Assembly (NCBI GenBank): GCA_965204765.1
Contig: CBDBFG010000004.1
Span: 310,001 to 374,000, forward strand
DNA length: 64,000 bases
DNA from: CBDBFG01 sp965204765
Lineage (GTDB): Bacteria; Pseudomonadota; Alphaproteobacteria; Caedimonadales; UBA9215
Direction: 5' to 3'
Shown: piece after piece, positions 43,672 through 53,241 of the stretch
Numbering within the stretch: position 1 is the first letter of the stretch
How the letters are laid out: every line of letters starts with the position of its first letter
Notes under the pieces: model-generated
Told to the model about the DNA's origin: nothing
Seen by the model: only the letters and a program-made list of their open reading frames with translations
Database searches by the model: none
Position numbers and translations under genes: made by a program

Positions 43672-45573
43672 ATGTTTTATTATTTCACCATATTATGTGC
43701 GTTATTTGGCCAATTATCGTACAGTTATTCGACATCATTTGTCACGTCAGAAGAAGAAACCCCTACATTGACAATAGGTCGTTTTCCTTCAAGGTCCGAT
43801 GGTGATATAACATCATCTAATGATTCTACAGACTCTATAGAGCAACAGGATGATACCCATTCTGCATCTGCTAATGCTGATGTGACTGTTGGTAATATAA
43901 CATCATCTGGTGATTATGCAGATTCTATAAAGCAACAGGATGATACCCATTCTGCATCTGCTAATGCTGATGTGACTGTTAGAGAACTATCGACAGTTGA
44001 ACAACAAGTACAACATCAAGTACAATTACGGGAGCATAGAAACGATAGTTGTGTTATGCATGGCCGCTCTACTTATATCTATGATCAGTTGCAGGCTGCC
44101 GGTAGTCTAGTGAAAGCCAGGCTTGCTGCTGGTTGGATAGGTGAGGCAATAAATTTGCTTGAGTTTATGGCGGACAATGGTGATTTACAGGCATCATTTA
44201 CTCTGGGGCAAGCATACTTTAATGGTGCTGTGGAGGGTGAAAAACACGATGCTTGGGCTAATAGTCAAAGAGCTGTTTATCATTTAGGAAGATGTGCGCA
44301 TAATGGTATGAAGCAAGCACAATCTATGTTAACTAATATTGCTCAATTATCATCTATTCGTTCTGTACCTTGTGCAGGGCAACAAGATGCGGTTCGTGCT
44401 GTATACCCTAGTTCTAGTATTGCTGTATACAGATCATTATCTTCTTCTGCACTTGCTAGTTCTGTGGTTGATGCCGGTGAATTACCAGAGTTTGAACAGG
44501 ATGTGCGATACGTACAGTGCCAAGCGCTATTACAAGCAAATAGAAAAGATCACTGTCCTGCGCATGGTCGTCCCGCTAATTTGTATGAGCAGTTACAGGC
44601 TGCTAAAAAGATGTTTAATGCCAGAATGGCTGAAAACAACATAGATAAGGCATTGGAATTGCTTGAGTTTATGGCGGATAATGGTGATTTACAAGCAGCA
44701 TTTAGCTTAGGAAAAGATTATAAGCAGGATGATGCAGTCACATTACGAAAAGCAGTACATTATTTAGGCAGATGTGCGCATAATGGCATGGTGGAAGCAC
44801 AATTTTTGTTGGGACATATTGAGTATGGGCAAGGAAAATACAATTTAGCAGCACGTTTGTACAATGCAGCATATCAAACTAATAGGCATGCAGGTGCGGC
44901 TAATGAGTTAGCCCTGATGTGTGAGCGCCAAGAGGGAATGCTAAGGTATAACAAAGCAACAGTTCTAAAATTATATAGACACTCTAGTATACAAGGATGG
45001 ATACCAGCAGTTTACAATCTTGCCGATATATATTTTAGTGGTAGTGTGGGAGGATCATATAATGCTGATGTAGTAGATTGGAGACAGGCTGAGAAACTAT
45101 ATCGCAAAGTATTGGCTGATGATAGTCCAGCTAGTACTTTGGGAGCCAAATGTAGGTTAGCGATAATTTTACAAAACACTTCATTCGCAAGCCAAGACTT
45201 TGATACAGAAGCTGCGTTGCGTGAAGTGTATCCGCAAGAGCCTTTATTAGTATTACGGACGGCTATGGGTCTAGAGCCTTCAATATATGGTAGTCATAAC
45301 AATCGAGGAGCTGCAGTAAAGCTATATCGTTTTCTTTGGAATAACTATCAAGACCCTATGGCTAAGTTACGCTTGGATGGATTAAATGGCAATGCCAATA
45401 TGTCTAAAAGAACAAGTGTAGCTTTGGACAAGTTATTACGTAGACGCAAGGTGATAGAGGCCTGTCATTACATGGCTGAATTGTACAAAGACGGAACTGA
45501 TACTTACCTTGGGCAAAGCGATGATCTATCGACAGCATGGGTGGTATATGTGACGAAACTGCAAGTTGAATAA
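43672..45573 (+). CDS. Exported Sel1-like repeat protein
   Basis: 633 aa from ATG 43672, chosen because AAAGGA lies 6 bases upstream and because the upstream ATG (43642) lies in the promoter. Signal peptide MFYYFTILCALFGQLSYSYS. Residues about 45-105 hold a Ser/Asp/Thr low-complexity part with a 30-residue repeat. The rest consists of Sel1-type helical pairs (A-x-x-L-G-x-x-Y pattern: DLQASFTLGQAYFNGAVEG, AVYHLGRCAHNGMKQAQ, IPAVYNLADIYFSGSVGG). Two of the modules, starting about 125 and 290, are clear duplicates, each with C-x-x-HGR and LLEFMADNGDLQA. Exported Sel1 proteins are common in bacteria that live in cells and mediate protein contacts; the partner is unknown. Confidence 0.82.
   Translation: MFYYFTILCALFGQLSYSYSTSFVTSEEETPTLTIGRFPSRSDGDITSSNDSTDSIEQQDDTHSASANADVTVGNITSSGDYADSIKQQDDTHSASANADVTVRELSTVEQQVQHQVQLREHRNDSCVMHGRSTYIYDQLQAAGSLVKARLAAGWIGEAINLLEFMADNGDLQASFTLGQAYFNGAVEGEKHDAWANSQRAVYHLGRCAHNGMKQAQSMLTNIAQLSSIRSVPCAGQQDAVRAVYPSSSIAVYRSLSSSALASSVVDAGELPEFEQDVRYVQCQALLQANRKDHCPAHGRPANLYEQLQAAKKMFNARMAENNIDKALELLEFMADNGDLQAAFSLGKDYKQDDAVTLRKAVHYLGRCAHNGMVEAQFLLGHIEYGQGKYNLAARLYNAAYQTNRHAGAANELALMCERQEGMLRYNKATVLKLYRHSSIQGWIPAVYNLADIYFSGSVGGSYNADVVDWRQAEKLYRKVLADDSPASTLGAKCRLAIILQNTSFASQDFDTEAALREVYPQEPLLVLRTAMGLEPSIYGSHNNRGAAVKLYRFLWNNYQDPMAKLRLDGLNGNANMSKRTSVALDKLLRRRKVIEACHYMAELYKDGTDTYLGQSDDLSTAWVVYVTKLQVE
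43801..43980 (+). repeat. Two 90-bp tandem coding repeats
   Basis: Copies at 43801-43890 and 43891-43980, in frame (30 codons each). The second half of the unit, from CAACAGGATGATACCC to GATGTGACTGTT, is identical in both; the first half differs at several bases. Confidence 0.9.
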
Positions 45574-45677
45574 ATAAACTATGCTGCACTTATGTGGGGA
45601 TGGATACTATTACATTACCATAGCCACAAATAGTACAGTGTGGTGATAGCAAATGTCGATCTATACAGTGTAGTTAA

Positions 45678-47412
45678 CTAGCGTGCAGTTAGAAAGTTAA
45701 TCGTATCTGGTATTGGTTTTATCTTGCGGATGTGCGACTGATGCCAGAGACTATACATTAATATCATCCAAGCAGCTTGTATATCACGAGGCTTTTTGCA
45801 TAGGAAAGATTTTTTAATAAAACTATCAGTAAATATAGCTACTATATCTTTATCATCTAATAGTATTTTTGCGACTACTTCGGCTTGATTAATAAGATAA
45901 GAATTGATGGCGTCATATTTAAATTGACATACGCCATAAATATCTTTTCTAGTGATATTACTGTTCAATAGTTCGTATAACAGTACACCCATTTTATTAC
46001 CATTAATTTTTAGATGGTCTGGTAAGTGAAATAATGTGTTTGCTAGTTGCTTATTTAGAAAAGGAAATTTGGGTTCAATTTTATAAGTTGCCACCATTTG
46101 TTCATAGGTTGCAATGTTTTGCAAGGCAAAATGGTTACGTAATTCAATCATTTGACAATGTTGTAGCTTAGAATATTTTTTATTTTGTTGTTGGATTTTT
46201 TTTTGCTATCAGGTTGATCGAATTTTGCCAATTTTGGTGATCCGAGGAATCATTGCCCATTTGTTTGGTATCTAAAGTTGGGTATAGATTGTTGCTAAAT
46301 AGAGAAAAACTATTTGCTTTTTTTGCCGGAGGCCAATCGGCAAAAAGAATATTACCCCCCAGACCAGAAAACAATATCTTACAATTAGAATCTACCTCTT
46401 GTATCATTTTGTAGGTAAAGATTAGGTTTGGGTTGTGGCATGGTTTATCTACGACAGATGAGATGTAAGGTAAATTGCTCCACAAATCATTTTCTGTGAA
46501 ATATATTTCGTGAGTATTATGCATATCAAAAATGTTTTTGATATCTTGTGGCTGCTTATCAACAGTAATAGTATAAAAAACTGTACTTTCGCCGAAAGTA
46601 TTATCTATAGCTTTTGCTAATAAATAATCACTACTGGTATCCAGAAAGCATGCGGATTTTTGTTCTAATTCGTCTAAGGTATGTAGAGAATCAAAAATTA
46701 ATGAGGTGACTTGTTGTTTTTTTTCTGTCATATTTGCTTTATCATCAGAATAATCAGCAATTGCTAAGTTTTGTAGTGTACTTTTGATAATGCCTTTTTT
46801 GATTAATAATGTTTCTCCTGGTAATAACATATGTATACTGTTCATGATGGTTTTACCGTTTAACGCGGTGCCATAATTGATAAATTCTTGTTGTGCTAGT
46901 TGATTTATCTCTTGTGTTACGTGTTCCAGATTTGCTAAGGTTTTTAGTTCGGATGCAAAAATAAAATATTTTTTATCATACATATAGTACATAGGTTTGG
47001 TACCAAATACGTCACGGGATAAGATTAATTCATTAGTATTTTGATTATATAGGGCAAGAGCATACATACCGTGCAGATGTTTAGTAAAGTCTATGCCATA
47101 TTTGTTATATAGTTGCAGAATAACATTGGCATCTGATTTATGTGGCGTAAGTTTATTTTCATCGGTTTGTAGATAGTGCCCAGTTAAACAGCAGTCAAAT
47201 ACCATGGTTATGGCAGATGAGTTTGTTATTGGCTGGGTAATTTCATCGTGTTTGTCAATATTGAGTTTTTGGGCTATAAAGCCAAACCCTTTTGATTGCA
47301 TAATTCCGCTGTCATCACTTCCCCTGCTATGCAGTTGAGTACATAATTTGCGCAACAAGACCGATGGCGGTTCTGATCCATCAGCTGTGATTACACCAGC
47401 AATACCAGACAT
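45678..47412 (-). pseudogene. Asparagine synthetase-like gene (asnB type), frameshifted at an A9 run and with lost catalytic residues
   Basis: Two adjacent minus-strand frames (47412-46180, 410 aa; then to 45678) are the two halves of one class II glutamine-amidotransferase/asparagine synthetase. They meet in register if one A is removed from a run of nine (T9 at 46196-46204 on the plus strand); the whole interval is 1735 bases, three times 578 plus one. The N-terminal nucleophile is gone: the protein reads MSGIAGVI where the family has MCGIAGVI (Cys2 to Ser). The ATP loop, normally SGGLDSS, reads CFLDTSSDY. Kept parts: LHGMYALALYN, LILSRDVFGTKPMYY, and, in the second half, FPFLNKQLANTLFHLPDHLKI. 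Most likely a decaying gene; slippage rescue cannot restore activity alone. Confidence 0.8.
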
Positions 47413-47534
47413 AGATTAACCCCTCACAATTTTTACTATCGTTTTATAATTATCTACAGTGTATTTATGAGTTGATTGCACATAATGTATTATTAACAAT
47501 CATTCATAAATTGCAAACGCTACAAATCGGAAAG

Positions 47535-48491
47535 CTACTTGATTTTATTACTGATATTCCTATCTATTTTGTTATATACCTCGCCAACAGTCAACGTTTT
47601 CATAAAATTTTCTTTATTATTAAATTGTGCTTGTGCTAAAAGTGCATCACATTCTTCTGGTGTGCGAATAGTAAAGCCATTTTTTCCCCATGGAGCATAA
47701 AGCTTATCATTACTTGGGCCAAATAATCCAAAGGTTGGGATGTCAAGAGCCGCAGCCATATGCATGATGCCAGAATCATTGCCTAGAAAGAGTTTACATG
47801 CTTTAATGTGCGCGGCTACATCAAGTAAATGTGCAGAAAGGTTAAGTGATACAATATCTTGCTCATTAAATGATTGTAAAATAGGGTCTAGTCTATTTTT
47901 GTCATTTGGGGCACAAATAAATAATAATTTGTAATTAGGTAGAGCTCCTTTTTGACCAATTAATCTCTTTAATAGTTGTACAAAATATTCTGCTGGCCAG
48001 GTTTTCCCTGACCAGTTTGCAAATGGTGCAATGGCTATGGTATTGCTTGGAAGTAAAACATTTTTTTGTGTTATTCTTGCCTGTTTTAACCATATTTTCG
48101 GAGCAAATTTTGCAACGTGAAAAGAGTGTTTGGTTAACCATTGTTTTAATTGTAGGACATGGTGTTGGTGGTTATTATGTTTTGATTTCCATACTAGTCC
48201 TGTTGCTCTATACAAACAAAATGATAGACAAGATCCGCGCAGATCTATTACAAAATCCCATTTCTTTAATATTGTGTTGGTCCATATTTTGATCCAATGG
48301 CTACCTGTTTTATGTTTGGTAAAAACTATTTTTTGCTCTAAACCAGGGAAATCATCAAATAGTGAAGCAGTAATTTTATTACAAGCAATAGTATAAGAGG
48401 ATCCAGGATATGCATGATAAAAATAATTTAATACGCTACTGGCAATAATAGAATCTCCGATTCTTGAGGGCATTATTATCAGAAATTTCAT
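47535..48491 (-). CDS. Glycosyltransferase family 9 (heptosyltransferase-like)
   Basis: Transfers heptose from ADP-heptose to the growing LPS core at the inner face of the inner membrane. N-terminal FLIIMPSRIGDSIIASSVLNYF (residues 3-24) is the GT9 start; DFVIDLRGSCLS is the acceptor-side motif, and NDSGIMHMAAALDIPTFGLFGPSND (about 239-263) is the ADP-heptose-binding block. 318 aa. It resembles WaaF most but I do not separate WaaC from WaaF here. Four-base ATGA overlap with truA. Pairs with hldD at 1935. Confidence 0.88.
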   Translation of the reverse strand: MKFLIIMPSRIGDSIIASSVLNYFYHAYPGSSYTIACNKITASLFDDFPGLEQKIVFTKHKTGSHWIKIWTNTILKKWDFVIDLRGSCLSFCLYRATGLVWKSKHNNHQHHVLQLKQWLTKHSFHVAKFAPKIWLKQARITQKNVLLPSNTIAIAPFANWSGKTWPAEYFVQLLKRLIGQKGALPNYKLLFICAPNDKNRLDPILQSFNEQDIVSLNLSAHLLDVAAHIKACKLFLGNDSGIMHMAAALDIPTFGLFGPSNDKLYAPWGKNGFTIRTPEECDALLAQAQFNNKENFMKTLTVGEVYNKIDRNISNKIK

Positions 48492-49243
48492 AACACAAAC
48501 CTTTTGTCATCATAGTGTACAGAATGGAAATATAAACCACAGGCTGGTGCAGTTGGTCCACCATATTTTCTATCTTGTTTTTGTATTGCTTGTTCTATAT
48601 CACGTGGTTGCCATTTACCAAGACCAACCTGGCATAAAGTGCCTACCATGTTACGTACTTGATGATGTAAAAATGATTTTGCAGTAATTTCAAAAGTTAT
48701 TATTTCTTGGTTGTGGTACAGCACTATAGAGTCGATAGTTTTTATGGGTGATTGTGCTTGGCATTCTGCTGCTCTAAAAGTGGAAAAATCATGTGTACCC
48801 AGCAAAAACTTTGCTCCTTGTTGCATAGCTGTAATCTCAAGAGAAGTGTGTACATGCCAAGCTAAGTTTCTATCAATAGTTAATGGTGCTTTTCTATTAA
48901 TAATTTTATAAATATACTTCCTATTGTTGGCTGAGAATCTGGCATGAAATTGTTCATTGACTTTGTGAACAGCAATAATAGCAATAGCTTCATTCTTTAA
49001 GTAATAATTTAATGCACATAGCACGCGGTATTCATCGTATTCTTTGTGTAGTGTAAGGTGCGCTACTTGGCCTATTGCATGTACACCGGCATCCGTTCGT
49101 CCAGAGCCATATACCTCGACTACTTGTTTACTGAACTGTGTGACAGCATATTCAATCTTTTCTTGTATTGATGGTAATTTGGGTTGTTTTTGCCATCCAA
49201 CGTAATTAGTGCCATCATATTCTATGGTGATTTTGTATTTCAT
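48488..49243 (-). CDS. truA: tRNA pseudouridine synthase A
   Basis: Makes pseudouridine at positions 38-40 of the anticodon arm. MKYKITIEYDGTNYVGWQ opens the protein; catalytic Asp51 lies in GSGRTDAGVHA; FLHHQVRNMVGTL is the conserved late motif. 251 aa, normal. It lies between fmt (3 bp gap) and the heptosyltransferase gene (4-base overlap). Confidence 0.95.
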   Translation of the reverse strand: MKYKITIEYDGTNYVGWQKQPKLPSIQEKIEYAVTQFSKQVVEVYGSGRTDAGVHAIGQVAHLTLHKEYDEYRVLCALNYYLKNEAIAIIAVHKVNEQFHARFSANNRKYIYKIINRKAPLTIDRNLAWHVHTSLEITAMQQGAKFLLGTHDFSTFRAAECQAQSPIKTIDSIVLYHNQEIITFEITAKSFLHHQVRNMVGTLCQVGLGKWQPRDIEQAIQKQDRKYGGPTAPACGLYFHSVHYDDKRFVL

Positions 49244-49246
49244 TAA

Positions 49247-50200
49247 TTAAATACCAAATTTTGCTGTGCTGTCCAAATCGTATCCATTAATAAAATCAAA
49301 AGCACTGTACTTTTGCTTGCCAGGAATTTGCAATTTTTCTATGGTAATCCATTTGTCATTGCATGCCACTTGTAAAGAGTGGTTAATTATTTGTATGGCA
49401 CCTGGTTTTTCTGTTACATATGGTCTATCTGTAAGAGAGAGTTGCAATATTTTTATAGGTTTACCGTTCCAAAGGGTTGTGGAACCAGGCCAGGGATTAA
49501 GTGCTCTTACTTGACGTGATATTACCATTGCTGGATTGTCCCAGCTGATGGTTGCTTCTTCCTTGGCTAATTTATCAGCATAGGTTGCACTAGCATTATT
49601 TTGTGGTATTTTTTGTAAATCATGCAGGTTATCTAATAGTTCTACAATCATAGAGCTGGCTAATTGTGTTAGGCCTGTATACAATGAGGGTGTGGTGGTA
49701 TCATCATTAATAGCTATTTCTTTCATGGCCAGTATATCACCGGTATCTAGGCCTTCGTCCATTTGCATTAACGTTATTCCTGTTTTTTGATCTCCGGATA
49801 GGATGGCTCTTTGAATAGGAGCAGCACCGCGCCATCGTGGTAACAATGACGCATGTATGTTAATACAACCATATTTCGGTGCATTCAAAATAGGGGGCGG
49901 CAAAATTAAACCGTATGCTGCAACTATTGCTAAATCCGCATTTTGCCGTATAAATTCATGTTGGATATCGTTATCACGTAAAGTATGTGGAGTAAATACA
50001 GGTATATTGTGTTGTTGAGCACAGGAGTGAACAGGGGAAATGTGAACCTTTTGCCCTCTATTTTTTGGTTGTGGTGGTTTAGTGTAAACGGATAGTACAT
50101 TATGCCTGGAACATAGTACTTTTTTAAGCGATTCTTGCGCAAATTCTGGGGTACCCATAAAAATGATGTTTAGGGGTTTACTTTGCTTGTTCTTGTGCAT
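49247..50200 (-). CDS. fmt: Methionyl-tRNA formyltransferase
   Basis: Formylates initiator Met-tRNA using 10-formyl-THF. Motifs: IIFMGTPEFAQESL at the N-terminus, formyl-THF/catalytic block NIHASLLPRWRGAAPIQRAI (about 109-128) and the linker to the C-terminal OB domain LNPWPGSTT. 317 aa. Its start overlaps the end of def by 23 bases; def and fmt act on the two ends of the same formyl cycle and commonly share an operon. Confidence 0.96.
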   Translation of the reverse strand: MHKNKQSKPLNIIFMGTPEFAQESLKKVLCSRHNVLSVYTKPPQPKNRGQKVHISPVHSCAQQHNIPVFTPHTLRDNDIQHEFIRQNADLAIVAAYGLILPPPILNAPKYGCINIHASLLPRWRGAAPIQRAILSGDQKTGITLMQMDEGLDTGDILAMKEIAINDDTTTPSLYTGLTQLASSMIVELLDNLHDLQKIPQNNASATYADKLAKEEATISWDNPAMVISRQVRALNPWPGSTTLWNGKPIKILQLSLTDRPYVTEKPGAIQIINHSLQVACNDKWITIEKLQIPGKQKYSAFDFINGYDLDSTAKFGI

Positions 50201-50744
50201 ATTTTACTGATTTCTTTATTAGGATATTTTTCTTCATATCAGATAAATAGTCTATGTATAAAATACCATTTAGGTGGTCTATTTCATGTTGTATACAAGT
50301 TGCTAGCAAACCAGTGGCTGATAAGTGACATTCTTGATTATTTTCATCTGTGTATGTTAACTCTATGGCACTTGGTCGTTCTATTTCTGCGTTTTGACCT
50401 GGTACAGATAGACAACCCTCCATATATTTTGCTGTAGCTTGTGCTTGATGGGTTATTATTGGGTTTACCATCTTGTATATTGTAGATTGATGGGTCTTGT
50501 CTAATTCTTCAGCTTCTTCTTCTGACTGGCATTTATCGATATTGTGCGGTATATCCATCACTATTAGTCGTTTGTTAATACCTGCTTGGGTTGCGGCCAA
50601 TCCTATACCATTATAATGGTACATCGTAGTTAACATACGATCTAAAGTTAGTTTTATTTCTGGATCGACTTTCTCAACTGCAATAGCAACAACTTTTAAT
50701 CTTGGATCTGGAACTGTTACTATTTTGTACGGTTTGTTTACCAT
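50178..50744 (-). CDS. def: Peptide deformylase
   Basis: Removes the N-formyl group from nascent proteins. Motif 1 GIGLAATQAG (about 47-56), motif 2 EGCLSVPG (metal Cys), and motif 3 HEIDHLNG (metal His pair and catalytic Glu) are all present. 188 aa; there is a short insert around residues 75-85 (CQSEEEAEEL). Overlaps fmt by 23 bases. Confidence 0.96.
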   Translation of the reverse strand: MVNKPYKIVTVPDPRLKVVAIAVEKVDPEIKLTLDRMLTTMYHYNGIGLAATQAGINKRLIVMDIPHNIDKCQSEEEAEELDKTHQSTIYKMVNPIITHQAQATAKYMEGCLSVPGQNAEIERPSAIELTYTDENNQECHLSATGLLATCIQHEIDHLNGILYIDYLSDMKKNILIKKSVKYAQEQAK

Positions 50745-50760
50745 TTAATAGATACTCTCA

Positions 50761-50955
50761 TTATTTGATGTTTCTTGCTTGTTCTATAACCATTATTGGT
50801 ATGCCATTGCGGATAGGAAATGCTAACCCTGCTGCAACGCTGATTAGTTCATTGTTTTTCGCATCATAGGTCAAGGTAGTTTTGGTAACTGGACAAACTA
50901 GCAACTCCAATAGTTTTTTGTTACTAACATTGTTTAAGTGTGTGTTGTTCATCAA
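50761..50955 (-). CDS. Trm112-like/UPF0434 family protein
   Basis: A 64-aa protein with LLELLVCPVTKTTLTYDAKNNELIS and LAFPIRNGIPIMVIEQAR, the pattern of bacterial Trm112-like (YcaR) proteins. In eukaryotes and archaea Trm112 activates methyltransferases; the bacterial role is less clear. One zinc-type Cys (CPV) is kept, the second of the pair is not visible. It lies 16 bp upstream of def and downstream of the Lon-N gene, an order common in alphaproteobacteria. Confidence 0.88.
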   Translation of the reverse strand: MMNNTHLNNVSNKKLLELLVCPVTKTTLTYDAKNNELISVAAGLAFPIRNGIPIMVIEQARNIK

Positions 50956-51126
50956 CTAGCAGAACCTCTTGTTAAGTATTTGCTATGTAGTATAGCATTT
51001 TGCATTTGTTTGCACTATGTTTTATTGTTACTGACGCACAATTCCACATACTCAATGTGTGATATTAGTATTAATGAAAGTATCATTCGAATCGGCAATA
51101 TTACTATGATAAATTGTAGTGCTGTG

Positions 51127-51747
51127 TTAGTTGAGTATCCACTGTTTATTACTAGATATGGCATTTTCCATTTCCATAAATGCGGTAACCATTTGTACCC
51201 TATCATATACAGTTTTGCTTTCTAGTATGGCTTGTTTCTGCTGTGGATTAAAAGGGCAGATCATTGCTAAATTATTGATTAATGTTTCTTCACAAATGTT
51301 ATGTATTTCACTCCAATTGATATCAATATTAGCAGTTTTATTATATTCTTGTAAGACAGAGATGATTTGCGCTTTTCTGGTATTGTTGATATTTGTTGAC
51401 TTATTAAACACTATGTTGTCTGTAGGAAAACTATTATAATCAACAGTTAATATATCAGGTGTAATTTTTGTTGTGCAAAACCTTTTTATGCCCTCTATTA
51501 CAATCGAAATGCTAGAATCATGTTGTTCAGTAAAATTGATAATTTTACCTAAGCATCCTACCTTGTGCAGAGTATCTATATTGCGAGAGATAAGTGGTTG
51601 TATAATACCAATAAACCTTTCATTGGCCAAGGACAGTTCGACCTTGTTTATATCAGCAGGTCTGTCCACTATTACGGGCAAACAGCTTTGCGGCATCAAC
51701 ATGAGCCCGGATTTTGCTATATAATTAATACTAGTCGGTAGCTTCAT
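51127..51747 (-). CDS. Lon N-terminal (LON substrate-binding) domain protein
   Basis: A stand-alone LON substrate-binding domain (COG2802) of 206 aa without ATPase or protease part. MLMPQSCLPVIVDRPADINKVEL, FIGIIQP, and KVGCLGKIINFTEQHDSSISIVIEGIKRF match the domain's beta-barrel; the C-terminal half is helical. Its biochemical role is unknown. It stands between the AmpG-like permease gene (44 bp) and the Trm112-like gene (171 bp). Confidence 0.87.
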   Translation of the reverse strand: MKLPTSINYIAKSGLMLMPQSCLPVIVDRPADINKVELSLANERFIGIIQPLISRNIDTLHKVGCLGKIINFTEQHDSSISIVIEGIKRFCTTKITPDILTVDYNSFPTDNIVFNKSTNINNTRKAQIISVLQEYNKTANIDINWSEIHNICEETLINNLAMICPFNPQQKQAILESKTVYDRVQMVTAFMEMENAISSNKQWILN

Positions 51748-51791
51748 ATTTAACTAAATAAACAAAAAAAACATAATTTGCTACAAAAAAG

Positions 51792-53066
51792 TTAATTATT
51801 AATTTTTTTTGTCAGTATAAGTATTGTAATCATTGGAGTGCATATGATTGCTATCATAACAAAATATTGGTTCCAACTGAGCACATCTGCGCACCATCCA
51901 GCTATATAAGAAAATATCACTCTGGCTAGTGATGCTATTGAAGTAAGTAATGCAAAAATAGATCCTGTATTATGTTGCTTGCATACTACGGATAAATAGG
52001 CGATAAATGCTGCGGCTCCAATTCCATTAACGAGATTTTCAATACCCACCGTCAGGGTTAAACAATACAAATTTTTTCCTATGTTATTTTGTAGCAAGAA
52101 TGCTCCAGATGAGACCATTTGTAGGGTTGTGCATAATATCAATATTGTTTGCATTCTATATTTTGCTAATAGTATTCCGGATAACAGTCCACCAACAATC
52201 ATCGCACTTATGCCGAATGACTTACCAATATGTGCAATTTCTATTTTATTAAATCCTATTTCTAGCAAAAATGGGTTCGCCATAATATTTAAGGAAGTAT
52301 CTATTGCTTTAAAGAAAAAAATGTACAGGATGATCAAAGAAAAGTCCTGACGATTATGCAATGATTTTACCGACTGTTCTACCATGGCATAGATTTTGTG
52401 TATGATATATGCAATGCTTTTGTTGTTCAGAGTAATCGTCTTAATTTCATCATTTATGATTTTTGGTTCATCAATTAGTAATGTGGTGATTATTCCGATA
52501 ATCATACAAAGTGCCATGCTTGTATAGACAGTTTGCCAGTCAAAAAAGGAGGCTATGTAAAGAGCTCCTGCACCTGATACCCACATTCCTAACCTATATC
52601 CTAAATTAGATGCTCCTGCACCAAATCCTATATCTTTGTATGCTAATTTTTCCACTCGATACGATTCAATCACTATATCTTGTATGGCAGAAAAGAATGC
52701 CACAATGAAGGCACATATAGCGGTATTATATATATCAATTTCGGGATTGGTTCGTCCCAATAATAGTAAAAATATTACTATCATTATTTGACTACAAAGC
52801 ATCCAGCTCTTTTTATGTCCCAAAGCGTTCGCAAGAAATGGAACACAGTATTTATCTATGATTGGTGCCCAAATAAATTTAAAAGAGTATGGTATGGTCA
52901 CTAGTGCAAATAGGCCAATTGTTGTCTTACTAATATTTGCTTCCGTGAGCCATATATGTAAAGTTGCTAGAGTTAATAGAAATGGCAAGCCACTTGAAAA
53001 TCCTAGTAAGAAGATGCGTGAGATAGTGGGGGTAAGATATGGTTGGCCAAAGTTTGTTTTATTCAT
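51792..53066 (-). CDS. AmpG-like muropeptide permease (MFS)
   Basis: A 424-aa, 12-segment MFS protein close to AmpG, which brings anhydromuropeptides from the periplasm for recycling. Typical: FLLGFSSGLPFLLTLATLHIWL (about 18-39), SYRVEKLAYKDIGFGAGASNLGYRLGMW (about 135-162) and FKFIWAPIIDKY. Rickettsiales carry several AmpG paralogues, so the transported compound is uncertain. Confidence 0.85.
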   Translation of the reverse strand: MNKTNFGQPYLTPTISRIFLLGFSSGLPFLLTLATLHIWLTEANISKTTIGLFALVTIPYSFKFIWAPIIDKYCVPFLANALGHKKSWMLCSQIMIVIFLLLLGRTNPEIDIYNTAICAFIVAFFSAIQDIVIESYRVEKLAYKDIGFGAGASNLGYRLGMWVSGAGALYIASFFDWQTVYTSMALCMIIGIITTLLIDEPKIINDEIKTITLNNKSIAYIIHKIYAMVEQSVKSLHNRQDFSLIILYIFFFKAIDTSLNIMANPFLLEIGFNKIEIAHIGKSFGISAMIVGGLLSGILLAKYRMQTILILCTTLQMVSSGAFLLQNNIGKNLYCLTLTVGIENLVNGIGAAAFIAYLSVVCKQHNTGSIFALLTSIASLARVIFSYIAGWCADVLSWNQYFVMIAIICTPMITILILTKKINN

Positions 53067-53241
53067 GGTTGCTGATTATTTTATTGCATATAGTATTTCA
53101 ATTTGTCATTCACTGTATTAACCATATTATGTTGTTTACCCTACTATGACTAGCTAAAAGCACAATATGTTACTCATAATATTTACTTGTGGCCACAAAC
53201 GTTTAAAGCACAGTCAATGAACATCATACTGGCATGGTAAA

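Noticed and set aside
45678..47412. Two separate genes instead of one broken asnB
   Set aside because: Both halves align with one protein family in order and join at a homopolymer by one base.
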